Shown here: in pieces, positions 1-6,252 of the stretch | Numbering within the stretch: position 1 is the stretch's first letter | Layout: each line of letters starts with the position of its first letter | NCBI GenBank assembly: GCA_022511485.1 | Contig: JAFLUJ010000294.1 | Span: 1 to 8,586, forward strand | Direction: 5' to 3' | Length of the DNA stretch: 8,586 nt | Origin: Oscillospiraceae bacterium | GTDB taxonomy: Bacteria > Bacillota > Clostridia > Oscillospirales > Ruminococcaceae | Notes under the pieces: model-generated | Told to the model about the DNA's origin: nothing | What the model saw: the letters and a program-made list of their open reading frames with translations, nothing else | Database searches by the model: none | Made by a program: the position numbers and the translations under genes

Positions 1-1223
1 TTCTCGTTATACTTAGCAATTGCGGTATTATACTTTACCTTATCATAGTTTGCAGGGAGAAGAACATATCTTACCCCATAAGTATATTTGGTGTTTGAGT
101 GATAGAAGCTATCATATGAATCAGTTACAGCATTCCTTGAAGGTACAGCAGTGTATACCTCATAATATGAATACTTGTTCAGCTTCTGAGCAAAGAGAGT
201 GTTTGTATATGCCGGATCATAACCTGCTGGAGCAAGCATATAGTAAGTAGTAGTGTTGTTTACAGGAACCTTGATAAGAGTATCTGTAGAAAGCAGCTTT
301 GTAGGCTGAGTAGTATAGATCTCATAATATGCTGCACCGTTTGTTACAGTGATCTTGATCTCTGAATATTTTTTGGTATTATTTTTGTCGTAGATCTTAA
401 GTGTTGTAGTACCTGCATTAAGACCCTTGATAGTGTAATTTCTGTAATTATTGGAAGTAGTTCCTGCTGTAACGGAAGCTATATTAGCGTTTGAAAGAGA
501 GTAAGCAAGATTATTCTGATTTGTGGAATAAACCTGAAGAGTATATGAAGCTCCGGCAGCTACATCAACAGAATTTGTATAAGGCATGATAACTGTGCTG
601 CTGCTGTCGGAATCGCCGTCCACATCATCATCAACAGGATAATCGCCTACATTTACATCAACATACTTATAGCAAGTTGAGGAATAGCTTTTCAGATAAA
701 CCTTTATTCTTGCCGAGCCATAGCCCTTAGCTGTAATTTTGAAGCTGATCTTGTCGCCGTCCCATTTAACAGGCTTTACCCAGGAAGCTGTAGCAACGCT
801 CTTGTTTGTAGTACCAATAGTCAGACCGCTGTGACTTCCCTTTACGCTGACAGTAACAGTTTTCGTATCACCGGCTTTATCAAGCTGGACGCTTGAAGTG
901 CTTGAAGTGATCTTTGCTGCTACTACTGTTACCTTACATTTAAGGGTAGAATTATTTACCTGTGCGTAGATATATGTAGTACCAGCGCCTTTTCCGACTA
1001 CCTTACCTGCAGAGCTTACCGTAGCGATGGTCTTATCTCCTGTTGACCAGGAAACAGAACCTGTAGCACCGGTTACAGACAGGGTAGTCTGATAACCTTT
1101 CGTAAGGGTTATCGAAGTTTTGTTCAGTGCTACAGTCGCCGCGCTTGACGGAACTACCGCCAGTGATGCAACCATAAACACTGCCAGAAATACGCTTATA
1201 AGCGATTTTAATAATTTGTTCAT
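1..1223 (-). CDS. Secreted Ig-like (Big_2) surface protein, partial (C-terminus off left edge)
   Basis: An open frame of 407 codons reads from an ATG at 1223-1221 to the window edge with no stop, so the C-terminus is missing. GGAGGA lies 5 bases before the ATG. Residues 1-28 form a signal peptide (MNKLLKS, a hydrophobic core, then VPSSA before ATVAL), so the protein is probably exported. Residues 30-102 match the Big_2 pattern (SVSWSTGDKTIATVSSAGKVVGKGAGT). Residues 103-193 and 214-295 look like two further beta-sandwich modules (NKSVATASW; NANIASVTAG), separated by an acidic linker at 194-210 (DYPVDDDVDGDSDSSS). From residue 299 the protein changes to a Tyr-rich tandem repeat with a period of 54: YYEIYT at 299 and YYEVYT at 353, each followed by an LAPAGYDP / LLPANYDK block. 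Big_2 domains are typical of cell-surface adhesion or wall-associated proteins. The ligand is unknown and no catalytic domain is visible in the part present. The gene has its own promoter. Confidence 0.87.
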   Translation of the reverse strand, partial: MNKLLKSLISVFLAVFMVASLAVVPSSAATVALNKTSITLTKGYQTTLSVTGATGSVSWSTGDKTIATVSSAGKVVGKGAGTTYIYAQVNNSTLKCKVTVVAAKITSSTSSVQLDKAGDTKTVTVSVKGSHSGLTIGTTNKSVATASWVKPVKWDGDKISFKITAKGYGSARIKVYLKSYSSTCYKYVDVNVGDYPVDDDVDGDSDSSSTVIMPYTNSVDVAAGASYTLQVYSTNQNNLAYSLSNANIASVTAGTTSNNYRNYTIKGLNAGTTTLKIYDKNNTKKYSEIKITVTNGAAYYEIYTTQPTKLLSTDTLIKVPVNNTTTYYMLAPAGYDPAYTNTLFAQKLNKYSYYEVYTAVPSRNAVTDSYDSFYHSNTKYTYGVRYVLLPANYDKVKYNTAIAKYNE

Positions 1224-1255
1224 AGAGATCCTCCATTCTTAGTAATCTTTATACT

Positions 1256-1284
1256 ATTCTACCACTTAATTTATTAAAAGTCAA
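1256..1284 (-). promoter_or_regulatory. Sigma-A promoter of the Big_2 surface protein
   Basis: On the minus strand, TTGACT (1284-1279) and TAGAAT (1261-1256) are separated by exactly 17 bases. Transcription would start near 1249, leaving a leader of about 26 bases that contains the GGAGGA ribosome-binding site. It is the only clear promoter in the 157-base gap between the phosphodiesterase gene and this gene. Confidence 0.8.
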
Positions 1285-1294
1285 TAAAAATACA

Positions 1295-1361
1295 GCTACA
1301 AATTGGTGACAAATAGTGACAATTCGGTTACAAAAATCCAGTCTTGAAACTTTTTTGTAAC
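1295..1361 (-). promoter_or_regulatory. Helically phased TTGTNRC repeat array, possible WalR-type operator
   Basis: Read on the minus strand, TTGTAAC (1333-1327), TTGTCAC (1322-1316), TTGTCAC (1312-1306) and TTGTAGC (1301-1295) follow each other with periods of 11, 10 and 11 bases, ending 10 bases upstream of the -35 box. Two more copies on the plus strand (TTGAAAC at 1344-1350 and TTGTAAC at 1355-1361) are also 11 bases apart. The innermost opposed copies form a perfect 11-base inverted repeat, GGTTACAAAAA at 1326-1336 against 1352-1362, with a 15-base loop. Direct repeats with this phase are typical of OmpR/PhoB-family regulators. TGTWAH-N5-TGTWAH is the known WalR (YycF) box; the first copy fits fully and the others deviate at one or two bases. 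The inverted repeat lacks a following T-run, so it is a poor terminator. The regulator's identity is inference. Confidence 0.5.
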
Positions 1362-1380
1362 CTTTTTGGAAAAACTGCCG

Positions 1381-1935
1381 TCAATAGCTATAATTTTTAT
1401 ATTCCATTTCAGGACTGCCGTCTTCAAGGGATTTTATAATAAATGTGTCGTTCTCGTAGGTCATGTAGCTTTTTTGTTTTCCGTTTTTTGGAAGAGACAC
1501 TGAGCCCGGATTGATATAAACCAGATCCTCCGACCTTTCAATGGTCTGGATATGGGTATGTCCATGGATAAGTATGTCCCTGACTTTCAGAGTCGGCAGA
1601 GTATCCATATTGAACTTGTGTCCGTGGGTGAGGAAGACGGACCTTCCGTTCAGATACAGAAGAGCGTACTCTGCCATTATGGGAAACTCCAGCACCATCT
1701 GATCCACTTCTGTGTCACAGTTTCCCCGTACGCAGAAAAGGTTATTTTTCCGTTCGTTCAGCATAAGTGTGACAGCCTTGGGATCATAGCCACCCGGCAG
1801 ATCATTCCGGGGACCGTGGTAAAGAATATCCCCCAGCAGAAAAAGACACCCTGCCTTTTCCTCATCAAAACGTTTCAGCATAAGCTCACAGCTCGGAGCA
1901 CAGCCATGGATGTCGGACGCAAACATTAGCTTCAT
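1381..1935 (-). CDS. yfcE: YfcE-like metallophosphoesterase (phosphodiesterase)
   Basis: This is a 184-residue cytoplasmic protein of the calcineurin-like metallophosphoesterase superfamily, the usual length for the YfcE/MJ0936 family. All metal-binding motifs are present in order: DIHG (8-11), GD (35-36), GNCD (71-74), THGH (103-106) and GHTH (125-128), followed by NPGS (142-145), which is typical of YfcE. Such enzymes hydrolyse phosphodiester bonds of small substrates using two metal ions; the natural substrate is not established. The ATG at 1935-1933 is preceded by GAGGGG, which overlaps the stop codon of the galM-like gene; the gap is 12 bases, so the two are almost certainly co-transcribed and translationally coupled. 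It is the last gene of the six-gene minus-strand run. No convincing Rho-independent terminator follows it. Confidence 0.9.
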   Translation of the reverse strand: MKLMFASDIHGCAPSCELMLKRFDEEKAGCLFLLGDILYHGPRNDLPGGYDPKAVTLMLNERKNNLFCVRGNCDTEVDQMVLEFPIMAEYALLYLNGRSVFLTHGHKFNMDTLPTLKVRDILIHGHTHIQTIERSEDLVYINPGSVSLPKNGKQKSYMTYENDTFIIKSLEDGSPEMEYKNYSY

Positions 1936-1947
1936 TTTTTATTCCCC

Positions 1948-2961
1948 TCACTTGGTAAAGAATCTCTGTGAAACAGTGTATGTCTCCCCGGAACTGATCT
2001 CAGTATACCCGCTCTCTTCCCTCGGCATATCAAGGTTGGGAGCGTTCACCTGAGCGGTCATAGGCTCGGGACAGAAATAATTTTTGAAGCCCCTGTCGTT
2101 CCAAACTATCCAGAACTTATAGCCCTCGTCTACCTCGTAGCAGATCTGCTTTCCGCTTTCGGTGTCGGTCATGATACAGCCATGGAAAGGCTCTCCGTCC
2201 AGCGTAACCGTTCCTCCGGTGAACATATCGTTGCAGATGTCACGAAGAACAGGACACTTTGTACCTTCAAAATATTTTTTATCATTCTTGTCAAGATCGT
2301 GCTGCTCTCCGTCCGGAAGCCACCTTCTCTTATTGAATGTCAGTCTTTTTACCGCAGGGACTTGCAGACGGATATTTTCAAGCTTGCCGCCGTCCACAAA
2401 GGGAGCGTTTATTGTAGTATGTGTAGCAATTGAGATCGGCATCATCTTATCGGAATTGTTCGTCAAAGAAATAGTATGCTTCAATCCGTCATCGGAAAGC
2501 TCGATGGTAATTTCCGCTGTAAATTTTATCGGGAAGCAGGTGAAGAAGAAGTCGTTTTCATCATAAACGAACTCGGTGGTAACATAAGCCCTTCCGTCCT
2601 CAGCATTAAGAGCTTTTATTTTGTGAGCCCGTTTCTGCAAAAATCCATGAAGATGATTTCCGAACTTGCCCTCGTTTACGGGAAGGTGATATTCACCGTC
2701 GGAGGTTTTCAGCAGACCTCCGTCAAAACGGTTGGGAAGATACAGTGTGGGAAGTCCCCATACCTCTGTGGAGTTCATTATCTCCACAATGGAAACATCG
2801 TCCTTATAGCGGAATATCTCCATGTTCTTTTCAGTATCCCGAAGCCGGAGAACATTGCTTCCGATCTGGGGAGCTACTACTGCATAGTAACCAAATGCTG
2901 CAAGCTCCACTACCTCGATACCCTTGTGCTGTGCTTTTCTTGCGTAAAATTCCTGTGCCAT
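1948..2961 (-). CDS. Aldose 1-epimerase family protein (GalM-like)
   Basis: This 337-residue protein has the length and beta-rich character of the aldose 1-epimerase (mutarotase) family, which interconverts alpha and beta anomers of free sugars in the cytoplasm. Visible family marks are ITIELSDDGLKHTISLTNNS (151-170, the region just before the conserved His), NHLHG (102-106, containing the conserved His 105), the second His in ATHTTINAPF (H181), and a Glu in the position of the catalytic base near the C-terminus (FCPEPMTAQVNAPN, E299). The context of the second His (HTTINAPF) differs from the classic HSYFNL, so this is a divergent branch and substrate specificity cannot be read. It has no signal peptide. 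The ATG at 2961-2959 has AAAGGAG 9 bases upstream. The next gene upstream ends 36 bases before it and yfcE starts 12 bases after it, supporting an operon. Confidence 0.85.
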   Translation of the reverse strand: MAQEFYARKAQHKGIEVVELAAFGYYAVVAPQIGSNVLRLRDTEKNMEIFRYKDDVSIVEIMNSTEVWGLPTLYLPNRFDGGLLKTSDGEYHLPVNEGKFGNHLHGFLQKRAHKIKALNAEDGRAYVTTEFVYDENDFFFTCFPIKFTAEITIELSDDGLKHTISLTNNSDKMMPISIATHTTINAPFVDGGKLENIRLQVPAVKRLTFNKRRWLPDGEQHDLDKNDKKYFEGTKCPVLRDICNDMFTGGTVTLDGEPFHGCIMTDTESGKQICYEVDEGYKFWIVWNDRGFKNYFCPEPMTAQVNAPNLDMPREESGYTEISSGETYTVSQRFFTK

Positions 2962-2997
2962 TTTAATTTGCTCCTTTATTTAGAATTATAAATAAAA

Positions 2998-3756
2998 TTA
3001 TAGATTTTCCTCCGCCAATTTATCAGCAATATCCTGATCTAATTTTTCAAATACGGGAATAAACTCCGATTTGATCTTTTCGATCGCCTTCATTGTTGTA
3101 TCCTCGTCCTGAGCATGGGACAGCATATTTCTTGTATTAATAATATCATTCCATATGCTTTCATCATCAAACAGTCCGAATTCTGCTCCTGTCCTTATTA
3201 TAGTAGCCGGAAATGTCGTAACAGGAAATATGTACCCCTGAAATTCAAGGATATTTTTTATCAGCATATATGAACTGTCACAGCACATATTAAAAAGGCC
3301 CACTATACCTGTCCTGGAAATAACCGAATACGGCTCTTTGATATTCTTTACCGTTTCAAGATTTTCCAATGTCTTTTTAAAGGTTTTGTACTTTTTTTCG
3401 ATCTCGTCATTGGTTTTCATATGAGTTTCCTCCTTAATATATTCCCATAATTTACTAAGAAATTTTTTCATCAGTTCAATTCTTTTGTGATCAAGCTCGG
3501 AATACCCGAACTTAGCGACATAGTCATATTCCTGAGCATCATACTTGTGAACAAATCTTTCTGCGACCTCCTTATTCAGAGACCTAAGCTCCTCCTTGTC
3601 CGTATGGGCTTTTAAAAATCTGCGCCAGTCCTTTGCCTCCCTTAAATTCTGGTTCATAAAATAGTTGCGGTTCGTTGGGTTCATTAACTTAATTGTGACG
3701 ATCAGTTCGTCAAGTATGTTTATCAGCTCTTTGTGCCGGACTTCGCTTATATGCAT
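2998..3756 (-). CDS. HepT-like HEPN protein with an unknown N-terminal extension (second HepT paralogue)
   Basis: The start chosen is the ATG at 3756-3754, with GGAGGGAG 9 bases upstream, giving 252 residues; longer starts (TTG at 3813) overlap the preceding gene and lack a ribosome-binding site. Residues 1-112 are charged and probably helical (MHISEVRHKELINILDELI, ending KLWEYIKEETH) and are not a domain I recognise. Residues 113-252 are clearly paralogous to the gene just upstream: EPYS (141-144), LIKNIL, DDESIWNDI and TRNMLSHAQDED. They carry the HEPN RX4H motif (R209, H214), but the residue two after His is Gln 216, where MntA-regulated HepT toxins have the AMPylated Tyr. The N-terminal part is absent from ordinary HI0074/HepT proteins of about 130-150 residues. 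A strong SD and ATG at the domain border (3435-3418) may give a separate short product. It could be a toxin, a decoy or a regulatory partner. Confidence 0.8.
   Translation of the reverse strand: MHISEVRHKELINILDELIVTIKLMNPTNRNYFMNQNLREAKDWRRFLKAHTDKEELRSLNKEVAERFVHKYDAQEYDYVAKFGYSELDHKRIELMKKFLSKLWEYIKEETHMKTNDEIEKKYKTFKKTLENLETVKNIKEPYSVISRTGIVGLFNMCCDSSYMLIKNILEFQGYIFPVTTFPATIIRTGAEFGLFDDESIWNDIINTRNMLSHAQDEDTTMKAIEKIKSEFIPVFEKLDQDIADKLAEENL
3418..3435 (-). promoter_or_regulatory. Internal Shine-Dalgarno and ATG at the domain border of the second HepT
   Basis: On the minus strand, AAGGAGG (3435-3429) stands 8 bases before an in-frame ATG (3420-3418). It is as good as any ribosome-binding site in the window. 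Starting here would give a 140-residue protein beginning MKTNDEIEKKYKTF, which is a full normal-length HI0074/HepT domain. The same bases also encode Lys-Glu-Glu of the longer protein, so chance is possible. The site may be a working internal start or a relic of two genes that became fused. Confidence 0.55.
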
Positions 3757-3778
3757 TGATGTCATCTCCCTCCAAAAA

Positions 3779-4183
3779 TCACGATCCATCAGTTTCGAGC
3801 CAATTATCATCAATATTACTTTTCAGCTTTTCAAAAGCATCAATAAGTTTTTCCTTGCTTTTTTCCAAAGCGGATCTTACTTCATCCTCATCATAAACGT
3901 GAGAAAGTAAATTCCTTGTTTCAAGAATGTCAAGCCAGCATTTTTCATCATTGATCATACCACACTGATACGCAGAATTTATTATTATTTTCGGAGAACC
4001 TGTTTTCTGAATAAAATATCCATGAGATTCAAGAATTTCCTTCATTAATTTCCATGATAATTCAAAGCATATCACAAACAAAGCAGCAAATGACGAAAGC
4101 TCAACAATTGAATACGGCTCTTCAAATGTGCGGATAATCTTAAGATTATTAAGAGCCTTGCAAAAGTTATCATACTTTCTCAT
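3779..4183 (-). CDS. hepT: HepT-like HEPN toxin (HI0074-type nucleotidyltransferase partner)
   Basis: From the ATG at 4183-4181 this is a 134-residue helical protein of the HI0074/HepT family. A TTG start 8 codons further up is possible, but MRKYDNFCKALNNLK matches the usual family start. Marks are EPYS (22-25), FELSWKLMKEIL (40-51), SPKIIINSAYQCGMI and the HEPN RNase motif RX4HXY in full (R90-NLLS-H95-V-Y97). In characterised MntA/HepT systems HepT is an RNase toxin and MntA silences it by AMPylating this Tyr. The gene overlaps the end of the MNT gene by 14 bases, as usual for this pair, with AAAAGGACGG inside that gene as a weak ribosome-binding site. The canonical antitoxin is immediately upstream and a paralogue immediately downstream. 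The block is AT-rich: 17 G or C among the 60 bases 4021-4080. Toxin activity is inferred from the family. Confidence 0.86.
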   Translation of the reverse strand: MRKYDNFCKALNNLKIIRTFEEPYSIVELSSFAALFVICFELSWKLMKEILESHGYFIQKTGSPKIIINSAYQCGMINDEKCWLDILETRNLLSHVYDEDEVRSALEKSKEKLIDAFEKLKSNIDDNWLETDGS

Positions 4184-4466
4184 ATATTGTAATACCGTCC
4201 TTTTCAATTTCCGACATTAATTCTTTAGATTTACATGAGTTTAAATTTACAACATCAAACATCAGCAGTGTACGGACTTCCTCGTCCATAGCATAGCAGA
4301 ACTCACTAAAATCTCCGCCGGACACAGCAATATCAATATCACTGCGTTCACGGTTCGTTCCCCTTGCTCTTGAACCAAAAAGGATGACCTTAGTCACACC
4401 GTATTTTTCTGCATACTCTGCAATTTCATTTTTTATATTTTCGGGAAGATCGTATTTTCTGTCCAT
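4170..4466 (-). CDS. mntA: MNT-type minimal nucleotidyltransferase, antitoxin (MntA-like)
   Basis: This 98-residue protein of the DNA polymerase beta-like nucleotidyltransferase superfamily has the normal length for minimal NTases such as HI0073 and MntA. The active site is intact: GSX10DXD as G31-S32 (GSRARG) through D43-I-D45, and a third carboxylate at D71 (MFDVVNLN). In known MNT/HEPN toxin-antitoxin pairs this enzyme transfers AMP from ATP to the HepT Tyr and so neutralises it. Here it precedes and overlaps the canonical HepT gene by 14 bases. The ATG at 4466-4464 follows the stop codon of the radical SAM gene by 26 bases. The only upstream ribosome-binding candidate is GGGAG about 13 bases away, so translation is probably weak or coupled. 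No separate promoter is evident in the short gap. Confidence 0.88.
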   Translation of the reverse strand: MDRKYDLPENIKNEIAEYAEKYGVTKVILFGSRARGTNRERSDIDIAVSGGDFSEFCYAMDEEVRTLLMFDVVNLNSCKSKELMSEIEKDGITIYEKV

Positions 4467-4492
4467 ACTATATCACTTGCTCCCATACAAAA

Positions 4493-5089
4493 TTATCCGT
4501 CATAGCCTCTTACCCTCAGCTCGATCCCCAGTGACATCGCCAGAGCCTTGCACTTGCTTATGTCCTCCGGCGGAATAACGTCCACCACCGTAAACATCAC
4601 CTTTGGGACATAGCTTTTACAGTCAGCCGCAAAGGAGATCACCGCATCGAAAGCATCCTCCCATTTCGGACGTGTCACCTTATTATATTTTTCCGCATCG
4701 CACTGATTAAGGGAGATGGAGACAGTATCCACCGCCCCTTCAAGAAGCTTTGCCGTAGGCTTTCCGTTGATCTTGTCTCCCAGACCGTTGGTGTTCAGCC
4801 GGACGGGTATCCTGTAATTGTCCTTTACATAACGTCCGATGTAAGCAACATCGTCGGGACGCTCCATAGGCTCGCCGTATCCGCAGAAAACCACCTCTTT
4901 GAACAGGGACATATCGTACTTTTTAAATGCTTCAATTACCTCGTCTGTTTCCGGCTCACGTTCAAGCCAGAGACTGTCAGAACCGTAAGCGCCGTCCCCG
5001 TTCTGACGGATACAGAATGTGCAGGCGCAGGGACAGCGGTTCGTCAGATTGACATAAAGCTTGTCCCCAACTGTATATAAAATAGTCAT
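4493..5089 (-). CDS. Radical SAM protein, probably of the TatD-linked type
   Basis: The protein has the radical SAM cluster motif CX3CX2C (within TNRCPCACTFCIR) and the SAM-binding GYGEP motif (in FCGYGEP), followed by NTNGLG and SISLNQ, consistent with a short TIM-barrel core. It binds a [4Fe-4S] cluster and cleaves S-adenosylmethionine. It is only about 200 residues and has no SPASM or other C-terminal cluster domain. The N-terminus (LYVNLTNRCPCACTFCIR, then SLWLEREP) is what I recall for the TatD-linked radical SAM family, whose reaction is unknown; no tatD gene is in this window. I chose the ATG at 5089-5087 (MTILYTVGD), with GGTGA 8 bases upstream. An ATG at 5104-5102 adds five residues but has no ribosome-binding site. 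It is the promoter-proximal gene of the minus-strand run and ends 26 bases before mntA. Confidence 0.85.
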   Translation of the reverse strand: MTILYTVGDKLYVNLTNRCPCACTFCIRQNGDGAYGSDSLWLEREPETDEVIEAFKKYDMSLFKEVVFCGYGEPMERPDDVAYIGRYVKDNYRIPVRLNTNGLGDKINGKPTAKLLEGAVDTVSISLNQCDAEKYNKVTRPKWEDAFDAVISFAADCKSYVPKVMFTVVDVIPPEDISKCKALAMSLGIELRVRGYDG

Positions 5090-5124
5090 CATATAAATCA
5101 CCATAAGTACAGAATAATATAACT

Positions 5125-5152
5125 ATTATACCACAAAATTCAAAAAAGTCAA
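5125..5152 (-). promoter_or_regulatory. Sigma-A promoter of the radical SAM to yfcE gene run
   Basis: On the minus strand TTGACT (5152-5147) and a perfect TATAAT (5130-5125) are 16 bases apart. The start point would be near 5118, 14-30 bases before the possible start codons. All five downstream genes are spaced 36 bases or less, or overlap, so this may drive the whole six-gene run. Confidence 0.82.
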
Positions 5153-5204
5153 TGTTTACAAAATATTAACTCACATAATTTCCGTGAAAACTTATCCATG
5201 CCCC

Positions 5205-5233
5205 TTGCCAAATACAGATAAAAGAGGTATAAT
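5205..5233 (+). promoter_or_regulatory. Sigma-A promoter of the U32-like gene
   Basis: TTGCCA (5205-5210) and a perfect TATAAT (5228-5233) are 17 bases apart on the plus strand. Transcription would start near 5240, leaving a leader of about 85 bases. Just before the ribosome-binding site the leader can form a small hairpin, AAAACG (5289-5294) with CGTTTT (5307-5312). The promoter is divergent from, and 53 bases away from, the -35 box of the radical SAM promoter. Confidence 0.78.
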
Positions 5234-5325
5234 AATATTAATTACTAATTCTTAACTTATCAATAGACAAAGTCTGTATTTGAAATGCAAAACGGCATAA
5301 AAGAAACGTTTTTATGGAGGATAGT

Positions 5326-6252
5326 ATGGAGATAGGATTTCACATTCCCGATTTCGGAGCACATTTCAGACTGAATAATATCCTGATAAGCACAGTCAAA
5401 AAATACCCGGAATATTTTATTGACGGATTGAAAATAAAATCCGTTTTCGGAGCATTCCCGGGTTCAGTGTGGAACGGCGGAAGATACCAGGGCGGAACTA
5501 CCGATATGCAAACCGTCAGGGGAGTAATAAAAATGTTCGGTGACAACGACATACCCCTGCGCTTTACTTTTACAAATCCGCTTATAAAGGAGGAGCATCT
5601 TGGCGACAGCTTCTGCAATCAGGTGCTGAGAGCCGCAGACGGCGGCTTTAACGAGGTCATCGTCATGTCTCCGATCCTGGAGGAGTATATCAGAAAAAAT
5701 TATCCCAAATACCCCATAACCTCCTCCACCTGCAAGCAGATAGAGGATATGGAAGGCGTAAAAGCGGAGCTTGCAAAGGATTATAAATATGTAGTCCTTG
5801 ACTACAATTGGAACAATAAATTTGACGAGCTGGAAAAGATCCCCGCCGCAGACAGGGACAGGTGCGAAATACTTGTAAACGCCTGCTGCACTCCCCATTG
5901 CCCCCGCCGGGGAGAACATTACCGGCAGATAGGCTCAGAGCATATCAAAGCATGGGAGCATCAGAAAAATCCTATTGGCAAACCATACAGATACACCGAG
6001 TTTGAATGTCCCCATATGCTTAAAAACATATATAATATAAAAGACCTGGAGACCTATGTTTCTCCATCAGATATAATTCAAAAATATGCGGCTATGGGAT
6101 TCAGCAATTTTAAAATAGAGGGCAGAACAGTTGCCGATGTAAGCCTTCTGGAAACCTATGTCCATTATATGGCGAAGCCTGAATACCGCGACGAAGCAAG
6201 GCTTACCATGATGCTGCGCCTGACCAAAAGCATCAGATATTTCATGAGATAA
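5326..6252 (+). CDS. Peptidase U32-like (UbiU/UbiV-like) TIM-barrel protein
   Basis: From the ATG at 5326 (GGAGG 5 bases upstream; an ATG at 5314 lies in front of that site and has none of its own) the protein has 308 residues and no signal peptide. The C-terminal SNFKIEGRT (260-268) matches the U32 hallmark KIEGR, and the order of a TIM barrel (VIVMSPILEEYI, ITSSTCK, YVVLDYNWNN, CEILVNACCTPHC) fits this superfamily. U32-like relatives such as UbiU/UbiV, RlhA and TrhP act in O2-independent hydroxylation, and several bind a [4Fe-4S] cluster through four Cys. Here Cys 187, 188, 192 and 228 (NACCTPHC and FECPHM) are candidate ligands. The protein is a short single-domain form and the substrate is unknown. 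It is transcribed alone, divergent from the radical SAM gene, and its stop codon lies inside a strong hairpin. Confidence 0.68.
   Translation: MEIGFHIPDFGAHFRLNNILISTVKKYPEYFIDGLKIKSVFGAFPGSVWNGGRYQGGTTDMQTVRGVIKMFGDNDIPLRFTFTNPLIKEEHLGDSFCNQVLRAADGGFNEVIVMSPILEEYIRKNYPKYPITSSTCKQIEDMEGVKAELAKDYKYVVLDYNWNNKFDELEKIPAADRDRCEILVNACCTPHCPRRGEHYRQIGSEHIKAWEHQKNPIGKPYRYTEFECPHMLKNIYNIKDLETYVSPSDIIQKYAAMGFSNFKIEGRTVADVSLLETYVHYMAKPEYRDEARLTMMLRLTKSIRYFMR

Noticed and set aside
20..250. Plus-strand open frame of 76 codons
   Set aside because: It lies opposite the continuous minus-strand frame of the Big_2 protein, has no ribosome-binding site and no recognisable content.
1326..1362. Inverted repeat as a terminator for yfcE
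   Set aside because: The stem is AT-rich, has a 15-base loop and no T-run after it; the phased repeats give a better explanation as an operator.
2162..2991. Several plus-strand frames opposite the galM-like gene
   Set aside because: They are antisense shadows; the minus strand carries a full epimerase with conserved motifs and a good ribosome-binding site.
3757..3813. Longer start (TTG at 3813) for the second HepT-like gene
   Set aside because: It would overlap the preceding gene by 35 bases with no ribosome-binding site, while the ATG at 3756 has GGAGGGAG at proper spacing.
5464..5919. Minus-strand frame of 151 codons opposite the U32-like gene
   Set aside because: The composition is hydrophobic and irregular with no start signal, while the plus strand has promoter, ribosome-binding site and the KIEGR motif.
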